7,657 nt of DNA from Cyanobacteria bacterium UBA3803 (GTDB taxonomy: Bacteria; Cyanobacteriota; Vampirovibrionia; Gastranaerophilales; Gastranaerophilaceae). The position numbers and the translations under genes are program-made. The notes under the pieces are model-generated. The model was not told the DNA's origin, made no database searches, and saw nothing but the letters and a program-made list of their open reading frames with translations. Positions 1-5,761 of the stretch are shown one piece after another. The stretch covers positions 1-7,657 of the forward strand of contig DFEL01000076.1 in assembly GCA_002369055.1 (NCBI GenBank), in the 5' to 3' direction. Positions within the stretch are counted from its first letter, which is position 1. The number at the start of each line of letters is the position of its first letter.

Positions 1-3
1 ATA

Positions 4-32
4 TTGACATTTCAACTATTTAATAACAGAAT
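4..32 (+). promoter_or_regulatory. Possible sigma70-type promoter of the gcv operon
   Basis: A perfect TTGACA (4-9) is followed 17 nt later by CAGAAT (27-32), which matches four of six positions of the -10 consensus. Transcription would begin near 38-40, leaving a leader of only about 17 nt before the gcvT ATG. Such a leader has no room for a glycine riboswitch. The window edge hides anything further upstream, so another promoter and a longer leader remain possible. Confidence 0.4.
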
Positions 33-43
33 TATTTTTGGAT

Positions 44-47
44 GAGG
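44..47 (+). promoter_or_regulatory. Ribosome binding site that sets the gcvT start
   Basis: GAGG at 44-47 lies 8 nt before the ATG at 56. The alternative in-frame TTG at 38 has no such site in front of it and would add six residues that do not resemble the family's N terminus. Confidence 0.6.
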
Positions 48-55
48 TTTTGAAA

Positions 56-1156
56 ATGACGAAAGAAACACTATTACACGATAAACAAGTTGAACTCGGA
101 GCAAAAATGGTAGATTTTGCAGGTTGGCACATGCCTGTACAATTTAAATCTATTATCGAGGAACACAAAAACGTTAGGGAAAATGCCGGATTATTTGACG
201 TTTCTCACATGGGAGAAGTTTTTGTATCAGGAAAAGACTCATTAAAATTTTTAAATAAAATGGTTCCGCAAGACATTTCAAAATTATATGACTCAAAAGC
301 CGTATATTGCCAATTAACAAACAAAAATGGCGGACTTGTTGACGATTTAATAATTTATAAACTCAAAGATGAAAAATATTTATTGATTGTAAATGCTTCA
401 AGAATTGATGAAGATGTTAATTGGCTTGTGCGAAACAGCATTGATTTTGATTTGTATATAGACAATCAATCTCATAATTACTCTCTTTTGGCGGTTCAAG
501 GTCCAAAAGCGGATTCTATTTTAAGAAAAATCGGATATAACTTAACTCAAGACTTTTTCACAATAAAAGAAACAACCTTAAACGGAATAGACGTAATGAT
601 ATCAAGAACAGGGTATACCGGAGAAGACGGCTACGAGATATTATTAAAAAACAAAGATGTAATAAAAATGTGGGATTTACTGCTTGAAGCAGGAAAAGAA
701 TTTTCACTTATGCCGATAGGTCTTGGTGCAAGAGATACTCTAAGACTTGAAGCGGCTCTTCATCTTTACGGAAACGATTTAAATGAACAAACAACTCCGG
801 TTGAAGCAGGTTTATCTTGGTCATTACCAAAAGATAAAAAAGAATACTATAATGGAAAAGACGTAATTGAATTTCAACTGCAAAATGGTACTAATAAAAA
901 ATTAATTGCTTTAAAAATGTTATCACGTGCAATACCACGACACGAACACGAAATTTACTACAACGGAGAAAAAGTAGGAGCAGTTACAAGCGGTGGGTTT
1001 TCACCTTCATTAAATGAAAATATAGCACTGGGATACGTTACAAATTTATCAGATTTAAAAACCGATACTAAAGTTCAAATTATGATTAGAGAAAAGTTAC
1101 ATGATGCCATAATTGTTAAAAGACCTTTTGTAACAAAACACAACCACAAGGAGTAA
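56..1156 (+). CDS. gcvT: Glycine cleavage system T protein (aminomethyltransferase)
   Basis: The 366-residue product is full length for the family. It takes the aminomethyl group from lipoyl-GcvH and transfers the one-carbon unit to tetrahydrofolate, releasing ammonia, in the cytoplasm. Seen in the sequence: the N-terminal AKMVDFAGWHMP block; GLFDVSHMGE (about 45-54); NGGLVDDLI (about 91-99), which holds the conserved folate-site aspartate; SRTGYTGEDGYEI (about 183-195); GLGARDTLRLEAALHLYG (about 222-239); and the C-terminal TSGGFSPSLNENIALGYV barrel segment (about 312-329). The ATG at 56 is chosen over an in-frame TTG at 38 because of its GAGG site and the typical MTKETLLHDKQ beginning. Its last codons contain the gcvH ribosome binding site, so the two genes are probably translated from one message. 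Confidence 0.97.
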   Translation: MTKETLLHDKQVELGAKMVDFAGWHMPVQFKSIIEEHKNVRENAGLFDVSHMGEVFVSGKDSLKFLNKMVPQDISKLYDSKAVYCQLTNKNGGLVDDLIIYKLKDEKYLLIVNASRIDEDVNWLVRNSIDFDLYIDNQSHNYSLLAVQGPKADSILRKIGYNLTQDFFTIKETTLNGIDVMISRTGYTGEDGYEILLKNKDVIKMWDLLLEAGKEFSLMPIGLGARDTLRLEAALHLYGNDLNEQTTPVEAGLSWSLPKDKKEYYNGKDVIEFQLQNGTNKKLIALKMLSRAIPRHEHEIYYNGEKVGAVTSGGFSPSLNENIALGYVTNLSDLKTDTKVQIMIREKLHDAIIVKRPFVTKHNHKE

Positions 1157-1158
1157 AC

Positions 1159-1542
1159 ATGACAATAACAGAATCTATTTTATGCTCAAAAACACACGAG
1201 TATATTTATGAAAACGGAAACAAAAATTATACTGTAGGACTTACCGATTACGCAGTTGAACAACTTGGAGATATAGTTTTTTTAGAACTTCCTGAAGTTG
1301 GTTCATCTTTTAACAAAGGTGAACTTTTTGCGACTGTTGAATCAGTGAAAGCAGCATCAGAAATCTATATGCCTATTTCATGCACAGTTACGGAAATAAA
1401 TGAAAATGTTGTAAATTCTCCTGAAATATTAAATGAAAGCCCTTATGAAAACGGATGGCTTGTAAAAGTTGATTTTACAGGTGATAATATGGAATTATCT
1501 GATTTATTAGATTACAAAGAATATACGGAAGAAGTACAATAA
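1159..1542 (+). CDS. gcvH: Glycine cleavage system H protein (lipoyl carrier)
   Basis: This 127-residue protein is the shuttle of the glycine cleavage complex. Its lipoyl arm accepts the aminomethyl group from the P protein and presents it to the T protein. The lipoyl-lysine motif ESVKAASEIY is intact, with the lysine at residue 64, the expected position. Flanking conserved blocks are HEYIYENG (about 13-20), VGLTDYAVEQLGDIVFLELPEVG (about 26-48) and the NESPYENGWLVKV stretch near the C terminus. The ATG follows the gcvT stop by 2 nt, and AAGGAG at 1148-1153 lies 5 nt before it, inside the end of gcvT. The stop overlaps the next start by one base (TAATG). No lipoate ligase or synthase gene is in view, so the enzyme that lipoylates it lies elsewhere. 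Confidence 0.97.
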   Translation: MTITESILCSKTHEYIYENGNKNYTVGLTDYAVEQLGDIVFLELPEVGSSFNKGELFATVESVKAASEIYMPISCTVTEINENVVNSPEILNESPYENGWLVKVDFTGDNMELSDLLDYKEYTEEVQ

Positions 1543-2789
1543 TGAATAATTTTGCCGCATTAAATGAAAAAGACAGAACAGAAATGCTTAATAGTATTTC
1601 AAAAAGCAATATTGAAGAACTTTTTTTACAAATACCACAACAAGCAAGAATGCATGAATTAAATTTGCCGGAAGCATTAAATGAAATGCAAACCCAAAAA
1701 CAAGTTCAAGCACTTGCAAATAAAAATCATTCGGATTTTTCATATTTCATTGGTGCAGGCACTTACAACAAATTCATACCCGCAGCAATAGGACAAATTG
1801 CTCAACGCTATGAATTTCTAACGGCATACACACCATATCAACCTGAAATCGCACAAGGTACACTACAAATTATGTATGAATTTCAAACGATGATTTGCAG
1901 ATTAACAGGTATGGATGTTTCAAACGCTTCTGTATATGATGGTGCAACTGCCGCAGCAGAAGCTGCCATTATGGCTAAAAGAATTTCAAAGAAAAATAAA
2001 ATACTTATATCTGACAAAATAAACCCTAATTACATAAAAGTTATTCAAACTTATGCTTGGGCAAATGATATTGAACTTGAAATGTTTGACAAGTTACCGG
2101 AAAGCACTCAAGATTATGCAGGCATACTAGTCCAAAATCCAAATTTTTATGGTGAAATAGAAGAAATAACAAAGTCAGAAGATACTTTGCTTATTGTAAT
2201 TACAGACATTTCATCACTTGCAATATTAACTCCTCCTTCCGAATATGGTGCTGACATTGTTGTTGGAGATATTCAACCTTTAGGTATTCCTATGTCATTT
2301 GGTGGTCCGCACGCAGGATTTATGGCTTGCAAGGAAAAATTTATGCGTCAATTGCCGGGAAGACTTGCAGGTAGAACCATTGATGCAAATGGAGAACAAG
2401 CCTTTACTTTAACAATTCAAACCAGAGAACAACATATTAAGCGTGAAAAAGCAACAAGTAACATCTGCTCAAACCAAGCACTAATTGCACTTTGTGCAAC
2501 TGTTTATCTAAGTTTGCTGGGTGAAAATGGTTTTAAACAAGCAAGTTACCTTTCAAGTAAAAATGCTCACGATTTGGCAAAAAAATTACGAGAAAAAGGC
2601 ATAAAAGTTATCTCAAAAAATTTCTATAATGAATTTTTAATCGAAGTTGAATATGCAGATAAATTTTTAGCAAAATTGAAAGAACATAACATTATTGGCG
2701 GATACAAAATTGACGAAAAAACAATCCTTGTATGCACGACAGAAATGAACACCCAAGAAGATATAGAAACCTATGCAAGTCTTATATAG
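1542..2789 (+). CDS. gcvPA: Glycine dehydrogenase (decarboxylating) subunit 1, GcvPA
   Basis: This is the N-terminal-half subunit of the two-subunit P protein, which decarboxylates glycine with PLP and loads the aminomethyl group on GcvH. The PLP-binding lysine belongs to the other subunit, GcvPB, so this protein should not act alone. Seen: an N-terminal helical region with NIEELFLQIP (about 23-32); FIGAGTYNKFIPAAIGQI (about 69-86); TAYTPYQPEIAQGTLQIMYEFQT (about 94-116); YDGATAAAEAAIMA (about 132-145); DIVVGDIQPLGIPMSFGGPHAGF (about 238-260); and LPGRLAGRTIDANG with TREQHIKREKATSNICSNQAL (about 271-314). At 415 residues it is shorter than the roughly 440-450 I recall for homologues; the shortfall is mainly between about 178 and 228. 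The ATG overlaps the gcvH stop by one base. No gcvPB follows. Confidence 0.95.
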   Translation: MNNFAALNEKDRTEMLNSISKSNIEELFLQIPQQARMHELNLPEALNEMQTQKQVQALANKNHSDFSYFIGAGTYNKFIPAAIGQIAQRYEFLTAYTPYQPEIAQGTLQIMYEFQTMICRLTGMDVSNASVYDGATAAAEAAIMAKRISKKNKILISDKINPNYIKVIQTYAWANDIELEMFDKLPESTQDYAGILVQNPNFYGEIEEITKSEDTLLIVITDISSLAILTPPSEYGADIVVGDIQPLGIPMSFGGPHAGFMACKEKFMRQLPGRLAGRTIDANGEQAFTLTIQTREQHIKREKATSNICSNQALIALCATVYLSLLGENGFKQASYLSSKNAHDLAKKLREKGIKVISKNFYNEFLIEVEYADKFLAKLKEHNIIGGYKIDEKTILVCTTEMNTQEDIETYASLI

Positions 2790-2910
2790 ATTTTTACATA
2801 TAATTAAATTTTAGATTTTAGGTTTCTATAACGAAGGACTGAAAATCCTTGTTAAGTTAGTATTAGAACGCTGGATTAGCATTTTAATTATACTTAGTAT
2901 ACTAATTTAT

Positions 2911-3234
2911 TTGTGTTCCAATAAAACAACTTATTTCTACGCTTGGATTATAATTGGTTTATTTGCATTTTTGGCTGTAATCAAGGCTATTTATGAAATA
3001 ATTTTATTACTGATAAAATATAAACATACAAATAAGATTGAAGAAAAGAATAAAATTATCATATTAATTGGTGGTAAAATTTTTGACATTGCACTTTCTG
3101 CAATAGGAATATTCCAAGCAGGGAAAATTATCCGACATTCCATAAAAATTGCACACGCAGCAGGTTCTGCATTCAGCCTTGTAGATGACGTAGCTGCTAC
3201 TATTTCAAATATTACAAAAAATTTTTTCAAATAA
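2911..3234 (+). CDS. Small hydrophobic membrane protein, unknown function, start uncertain
   Basis: I do not recognise this protein. From the TTG at 2911 it would be 107 residues. It has a strongly hydrophobic stretch (about 8-35, FYAWIIIGLFAFLAVIKAIYE and following isoleucines and leucines), a charged linker around KHTNKIEEKNK, then a second hydrophobic to amphipathic region ending near FFK, which suggests an inner-membrane protein. There is no in-frame ATG or GTG, and the TTG has no ribosome binding site in front of it. The frame stays open upstream to 2815 and encodes a further plausible membrane helix (WISILIILSILIYL). An AAGGA at 2834-2838 sits 6 nt before an in-frame ATC at 2845, which would give 129 residues. 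It is therefore either a gene with an unusual start or one that has lost its start. It follows gcvPA on the same strand and ends at the convergent terminator. Confidence 0.45.
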   Translation: MCSNKTTYFYAWIIIGLFAFLAVIKAIYEIILLLIKYKHTNKIEEKNKIIILIGGKIFDIALSAIGIFQAGKIIRHSIKIAHAAGSAFSLVDDVAATISNITKNFFK

Positions 3235-3265
3235 AAAGGCACTTATTATAAAATAAATGCCCTTT
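3233..3265 (-). terminator. Intrinsic terminator at the end of the ribosomal protein cluster
   Basis: In the - strand RNA the arms at 3265-3252 and 3247-3234 pair over 14 positions, two of them G-U, with a 4-nt loop (3251-3248). A U-run of five follows (3237-3233), partly inside the stem. It begins 27 nt past the rplR stop. On the + strand the two G-U pairs become A-C mismatches and the trailing T-run is short (3263-3265), so it would stop transcription from the gcv side less well. Confidence 0.75.
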
Positions 3266-3292
3266 AATAACATTGTTATTTGATATTTTTGA

Positions 3293-3661
3293 CTAGAATT
3301 GTAATCCTGCTTCTCTTGCAGCTTCTGCCAAAGCTTTTATTCTTCCGTGATATAAGAATCCGCCTCTGTCAAATACAACACATTCAACGCCTGCTTTTAA
3401 TGCTTTTTTAGCAATTGCTTCACCAACAACTTTTGCAGCGTCAATGTTGCCGCCATGTTTCAATTGTTCTTTTAAATCTTTATCTAAAGATGAAGCAGAA
3501 CATACTGTAACATGTTTTTCATCATCTATTAATTGAGCGTAAATATGTTTTGTGCTTCTGTATACTGCCAATCTTGGGAATTCAGTTGTACCGGACAATT
3601 TAACTCTCAAAGATTGATGTCTTTTTTGAACTTTTGGTTTTCTAACTTCTTGTTTTATCAT
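3293..3661 (-). CDS. rplR: 50S ribosomal protein L18
   Basis: L18 (122 residues, normal length) binds 5S rRNA with L5 and anchors it in the central protuberance of the large subunit. Seen: a basic N terminus (KPKVQKRHQSLRVKLSG), the PRLAVYRSTKHIYAQLIDD strand region (about 29-47), AAKVVGEAIAKKALKAG (about 75-91) and the conserved C-terminal FDRGGFLYHGRIKALAEAAREAGLQF (about 97-122). The ATG is preceded by AAAGGAG with a 7-nt spacer. The stop is TAG. In most bacteria rpsE follows directly. Here a terminator follows instead, and the next gene runs in the opposite direction. Confidence 0.98.
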   Translation of the reverse strand: MIKQEVRKPKVQKRHQSLRVKLSGTTEFPRLAVYRSTKHIYAQLIDDEKHVTVCSASSLDKDLKEQLKHGGNIDAAKVVGEAIAKKALKAGVECVVFDRGGFLYHGRIKALAEAAREAGLQF

Positions 3662-3679
3662 TTTCTTTCTCCTTTACCC

Positions 3680-3705
3680 AAACCTTCTTGACATTTCAAG
3701 GGTTT
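3680..3705 (-). other. Hairpin in the rplF-rplR spacer
   Basis: In the - strand RNA, AAACC and CTTGA (3705-3696) pair with TCAAG (3691-3687) and GGTTT (3684-3680). The result is a 10-bp stem with a 2-nt AA bulge and an AATG loop. It ends 4 nt before the AAAGGAG of rplR. There is no T-run, so it is not a terminator. It could affect rplR translation or message processing. Confidence 0.45.
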
Positions 3706-3722
3706 ATGCGGGCTACTATATA

Positions 3723-4262
3723 CTATTTCTTACCTGCTTTACCTGCTTTACGTCTGATGTATTCACCTTCGTATTTAATACCTTTACCTTTATAAACTTC
3801 AGGTCCACGTTTGCTTCTGATTAATGCAGCAACATCGCCTACCATTTGTTTATTAGTACCTGATACCGTAATTTTTGTATTTGCTTCTACCGCAATTGTA
3901 ATACCGGCAGGTGGCTCAATAATTACAGGGTGAGAGTAACCTAAAGCCATGTTTAATTTTGTACCTTCCATAGCCGCACGGTAACCAACACCATTAATTT
4001 CTAACTTTTTAGTAAAACCGTCTTTCACACCTTTAACTGCATTTGCAACCAATGTTCTTGTTAAACCGTGTAAAGCATTTGTTTTTCTTTCATCATTGTT
4101 AGTTAAAACTAAAACGTGATTATCTTCAATTTTTACTGTTAATTCAGGACGAACTTCTACTGATTCTGTACCTTTAGGTCCTTTTGCAGTAACAGTTTGA
4201 CCTTCAATTTTAACTTCCACACCTTGTGGAATTTCAATAGGTAATTTACCAATTCTTGACAT
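3723..4262 (-). CDS. rplF: 50S ribosomal protein L6
   Basis: L6 (179 residues, usual length) sits near the factor-binding site of the large subunit, next to the sarcin-ricin loop of 23S rRNA. Seen: the start MSRIGKLPIEIPQGVEV, KGPKG (about 27-31), the central GLTRTLVANAVKGVKDGFTKKLEINGVGYRAA (about 66-97) and the signature GPEVYKGKGIKYEGEYIRRKAGK (about 153-175), which falls in the second of the two L6 repeat domains. The ATG has an AAAGGAG site close upstream. The stop is TAG. It lies 59 nt after rpsH and 61 nt before rplR, looser spacing than in the upstream half of the cluster. Confidence 0.98.
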   Translation of the reverse strand: MSRIGKLPIEIPQGVEVKIEGQTVTAKGPKGTESVEVRPELTVKIEDNHVLVLTNNDERKTNALHGLTRTLVANAVKGVKDGFTKKLEINGVGYRAAMEGTKLNMALGYSHPVIIEPPAGITIAVEANTKITVSGTNKQMVGDVAALIRSKRGPEVYKGKGIKYEGEYIRRKAGKAGKK

Positions 4263-4321
4263 TTTTAATTTCTCCTTTTGGTATAAATAATAACTTTAAG
4301 AGCTTTTCTACCAATTATGCT

Positions 4322-4717
4322 CTACCATACGTAACACAGAATTTCGCCGCCTAAATTTTCTTTGCGTGCTTTTCTGTCTGACATTAAGCCTTTGCTTGTT
4401 GAAATAACTGCAACACCCATACCACCTAAAACTTTTGGTAAGTTTTTAGATTTACTGTAAGTTTTTAAACCCGGAGTTGAAACTCTTTGTAAGTTTGTAA
4501 TTACAGGTTTGTGTTTTTCATCATACTTTAAAGTTACAACAATTTTTTTAAATTTTGCAGAATCATCAACTGAATAATCTGCGATAAAACCTTCTGACTT
4601 CAATAATTTTGCAAGTTCAACTTTCAATTTTGAAGCAGGGATTTCAACCGTTTCGTGTGAAACCATGTTTGCATTTCTGATGCGAGTTAGCATATCTGCT
4701 ATCGGATCTGTGTTCAT
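4322..4717 (-). CDS. rpsH: 30S ribosomal protein S8
   Basis: S8 (131 residues, full length) is a primary 16S rRNA binder at helices 21 and 25 and is needed early in small-subunit assembly. In E. coli it also represses its own operon by binding the message. Seen: MNTDPIADMLTRIRNA at the N terminus and the conserved C-terminal RNA-binding segment ISTSKGLMSDRKAR (about 105-118), ending in CYVW. An AAAGGA site precedes the ATG. The stop is TAG. Its position is unusual: a 229-nt spacer with a terminator, a promoter-like sequence and a foldable leader separates it from rpsN. This suggests it heads its own transcription unit with rplF and rplR. Confidence 0.98.
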   Translation of the reverse strand: MNTDPIADMLTRIRNANMVSHETVEIPASKLKVELAKLLKSEGFIADYSVDDSAKFKKIVVTLKYDEKHKPVITNLQRVSTPGLKTYSKSKNLPKVLGGMGVAVISTSKGLMSDRKARKENLGGEILCYVW

Positions 4718-4837
4718 TCTATTTTCCTTTTCTCTTGCGGACTTACATAACCTTGCTATGCAGTATCCATAGTACTCGCCTCTTGCCGAATTAATTATTG
4801 CTCATTATAAAGCGTATTCCGGTAGTTAGGCATTTGT
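4718..4837 (-). promoter_or_regulatory. Putative structured 5' leader of rpsH
   Basis: If transcription starts from the promoter-like sequence just upstream, the message would open with about 120 nt of untranslated leader. By hand it folds as: GCCT (4831-4828) with AGGC (4781-4778); CCG and AAT (4822-4816, one G bulged) with ATTCGG (4791-4786); GCTT (4813-4810) with GAGC (4803-4800) around a TATAAT loop; then a separate hairpin CTATG (4772-4768) with CATAG (4760-4756). AAAGGA and the ATG come after these. No open frame of note is present. Control by S8 itself is a reasonable guess from E. coli, but I cannot show an S8 site. Confidence 0.35.
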
Positions 4838-4843
4838 ACAATT

Positions 4844-4872
4844 ATTTTAAAACAAACCTACTTATAAAACAA
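4844..4872 (-). promoter_or_regulatory. Candidate promoter for rpsH-rplF-rplR
   Basis: On the - strand TTGTTT (4872-4867) is followed after 17 nt by TAAAAT (4849-4844), giving 3/6 and 5/6 matches to the -35 and -10 consensus. It lies about 24 nt past the terminator stem that follows rpsN. A perfect TATAAT occurs further on at 4809-4804 but without a recognisable -35 at normal spacing. In AT-rich DNA such matches are common; the support comes mainly from its position. Confidence 0.35.
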
Positions 4873-4895
4873 GTATTTTGTTAAATATATTTAAT

Positions 4896-4924
4896 AAAAA
4901 AGAACTCAATAAAGAGTTCTTTTT
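4896..4924 (-). terminator. Intrinsic terminator between rpsN and rpsH
   Basis: In the - strand RNA an 11-bp perfect stem (AAAAAGAACTC at 4924-4914 with GAGTTCTTTTT at 4907-4897) closes a 6-nt loop and runs into six T residues (4901-4896). It begins 23 nt past the rpsN stop. The stem has only four G-C pairs (counting two C and two G per arm), but the shape is classic. It could be a full stop, or a partial one that lowers downstream expression. Confidence 0.75.
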
Positions 4925-4946
4925 ACATCTAAGAATCAAATTTTGA

Positions 4947-5153
4947 TTACCAACTGGCTTTAGTAACACCAGGCAACAAACCTTGATGTGCCATTTTTCT
5001 CAAGCAAATTCTGCAAAGACCAAAATCTCTGTGGAAACCGTGTGGACGACCACAAATACTGCATCTGTTGTGTAGTCTAACTTTTGGATATTTACCTTGA
5101 GCTGCCAGTGCTTCTCTTTTTGCTTCTTTGTTCATCATCGCTTTTTTAGCCAT
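4947..5153 (-). CDS. rpsN: 30S ribosomal protein S14, zinc-binding type
   Basis: S14 (68 residues) binds the 3' domain of 16S rRNA in the head of the small subunit. The four zinc ligands are present as CSIC (C31, C34) and CRIC (C47, C50), with the conserved GRPHGFHRDFGLCRICLRKMAHQG core and the PGVTKASW end, so this is the C+ (rpsZ-like) form. It is about seven residues longer than the usual 61-residue zinc form. The extra length is in the N-terminal NKEAKREALAAQGKYPK segment, which recalls the start of the long zinc-free form. AAAGGAG precedes the ATG. The stop is TAA, and a terminator follows shortly after. In this cluster it occupies the standard place between rplE and rpsH. Confidence 0.96.
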   Translation of the reverse strand: MAKKAMMNKEAKREALAAQGKYPKVRLHNRCSICGRPHGFHRDFGLCRICLRKMAHQGLLPGVTKASW

Positions 5154-5190
5154 GAATTTCTCCTTTATAATTTATATGTATTTACTTCTA

Positions 5191-5745
5191 TTATTTCAAG
5201 CCTTTAAATGGCATACCTAATAATCTTAATAATTCTCTTGCTTCTTCATCTGTTTCTGCTGTTGTAATTACAGATATATTCATACCTTTAACCAAATCAA
5301 CTTCTTCAAATGAAATTTCAGGGAACAAAGTTTGTTCTTTCAAACCTAATGTGTAGTTTCCACGACCGTCAAAACTCTTTGCACTGATACCACGAAAGTC
5401 TCTGATTCTTGGTAATACAACACAAATTAGTTTTTGCAAGAAATCATACATTCTTTCGCCACGTAATGTAACCATTGCACCAACCGGCATACCTTCTCTT
5501 AATTTAAAAGTTGCGATTGATTTTTTAGCTTTTGTTACAACAGCTTTTTGTCCTGCAATTTTCGTCAATTGACCTTGAATTACGTCAGCAATTTTTGTAT
5601 TGTGAGATGCTTCACCAACACCCATATTCAATACTATCTTGTGTAATCTTGGAACTTTCAAGTCATTTTTATAGCCAAATTTTTCAACTAATGCTTTTTT
5701 AACTTCTTCTTCGTATTTGGTTTTCAAATTTTTTGTTACTGTCAT
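5191..5745 (-). CDS. rplE: 50S ribosomal protein L5
   Basis: L5 (184 residues, normal length) carries 5S rRNA with L18 and contacts the P-site tRNA in the central protuberance. Seen: VPRLHKIVLNMGVGEAS (about 31-47), GQKAVVTKAKKSIATFKLREGMPVG (about 65-89), TLRGERMYDFLQKLI (about 93-107), LPRIRDFRG (about 111-119), SFDGRGNYTLGLKEQTLFPEI (about 124-144) and the C-terminal ITTAETDEEARELLRLLGMPF (about 160-180). A GAGGA site precedes the ATG. The stop is TAA, 37 nt before rpsN. The fit to cyanobacterial-type L5 (PRIRDFRG followed by SAKSFDGRGNYTLG) is one reason for the lineage guess. Confidence 0.98.
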   Translation of the reverse strand: MTVTKNLKTKYEEEVKKALVEKFGYKNDLKVPRLHKIVLNMGVGEASHNTKIADVIQGQLTKIAGQKAVVTKAKKSIATFKLREGMPVGAMVTLRGERMYDFLQKLICVVLPRIRDFRGISAKSFDGRGNYTLGLKEQTLFPEISFEEVDLVKGMNISVITTAETDEEARELLRLLGMPFKGLK

Positions 5746-5761
5746 TTTCTTTTCCTCTATT

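Noticed and set aside
38..58. TTG at 38 as the gcvT start.
   Set aside because: No ribosome binding site at proper spacing and six extra residues unlike the family; ATG at 56 fits better.
2834..2850. AAGGA-CTGAAAA-TCCTT looks like the anticodon arm of tRNA-Phe (anticodon GAA).
   Set aside because: No D arm, T arm or acceptor stem can be found on either side, and the stretch lies within an open frame that reads as a plausible membrane protein. Most likely chance.
2894..2905. Perfect 12-nt palindrome TTAGTATACTAA.
   Set aside because: In DNA this AT-rich several 12-nt palindromes are expected in a window of this size, and no second copy or promoter context supports an operator.
2991..3242. 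Open frame of 83 codons on the - strand.
   Set aside because: It is the antisense of the + strand membrane gene, runs through the terminator and has no recognisable protein features.
4756..4772. The ACTGCAT stretch in the rpsH leader resembles part of the S8-binding helix of 16S rRNA.
   Set aside because: The match is short and sits at the edge of a 7-nt hairpin loop rather than in a continuous helix, so it does not reproduce the S8 site as I know it.
4732..4788. Direct repeat of GCAAGAG (- strand) in the rpsH leader.
   Set aside because: Only seven bases, two copies, and no third; too weak to call a repeat element.
4804..4809. Perfect TATAAT on the - strand before rpsH as the main promoter.
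   Set aside because: No -35-like hexamer at 16-18 nt and no extended -10; it also falls in the loop of the predicted leader helix. The upstream pair at 4872-4844 is better.
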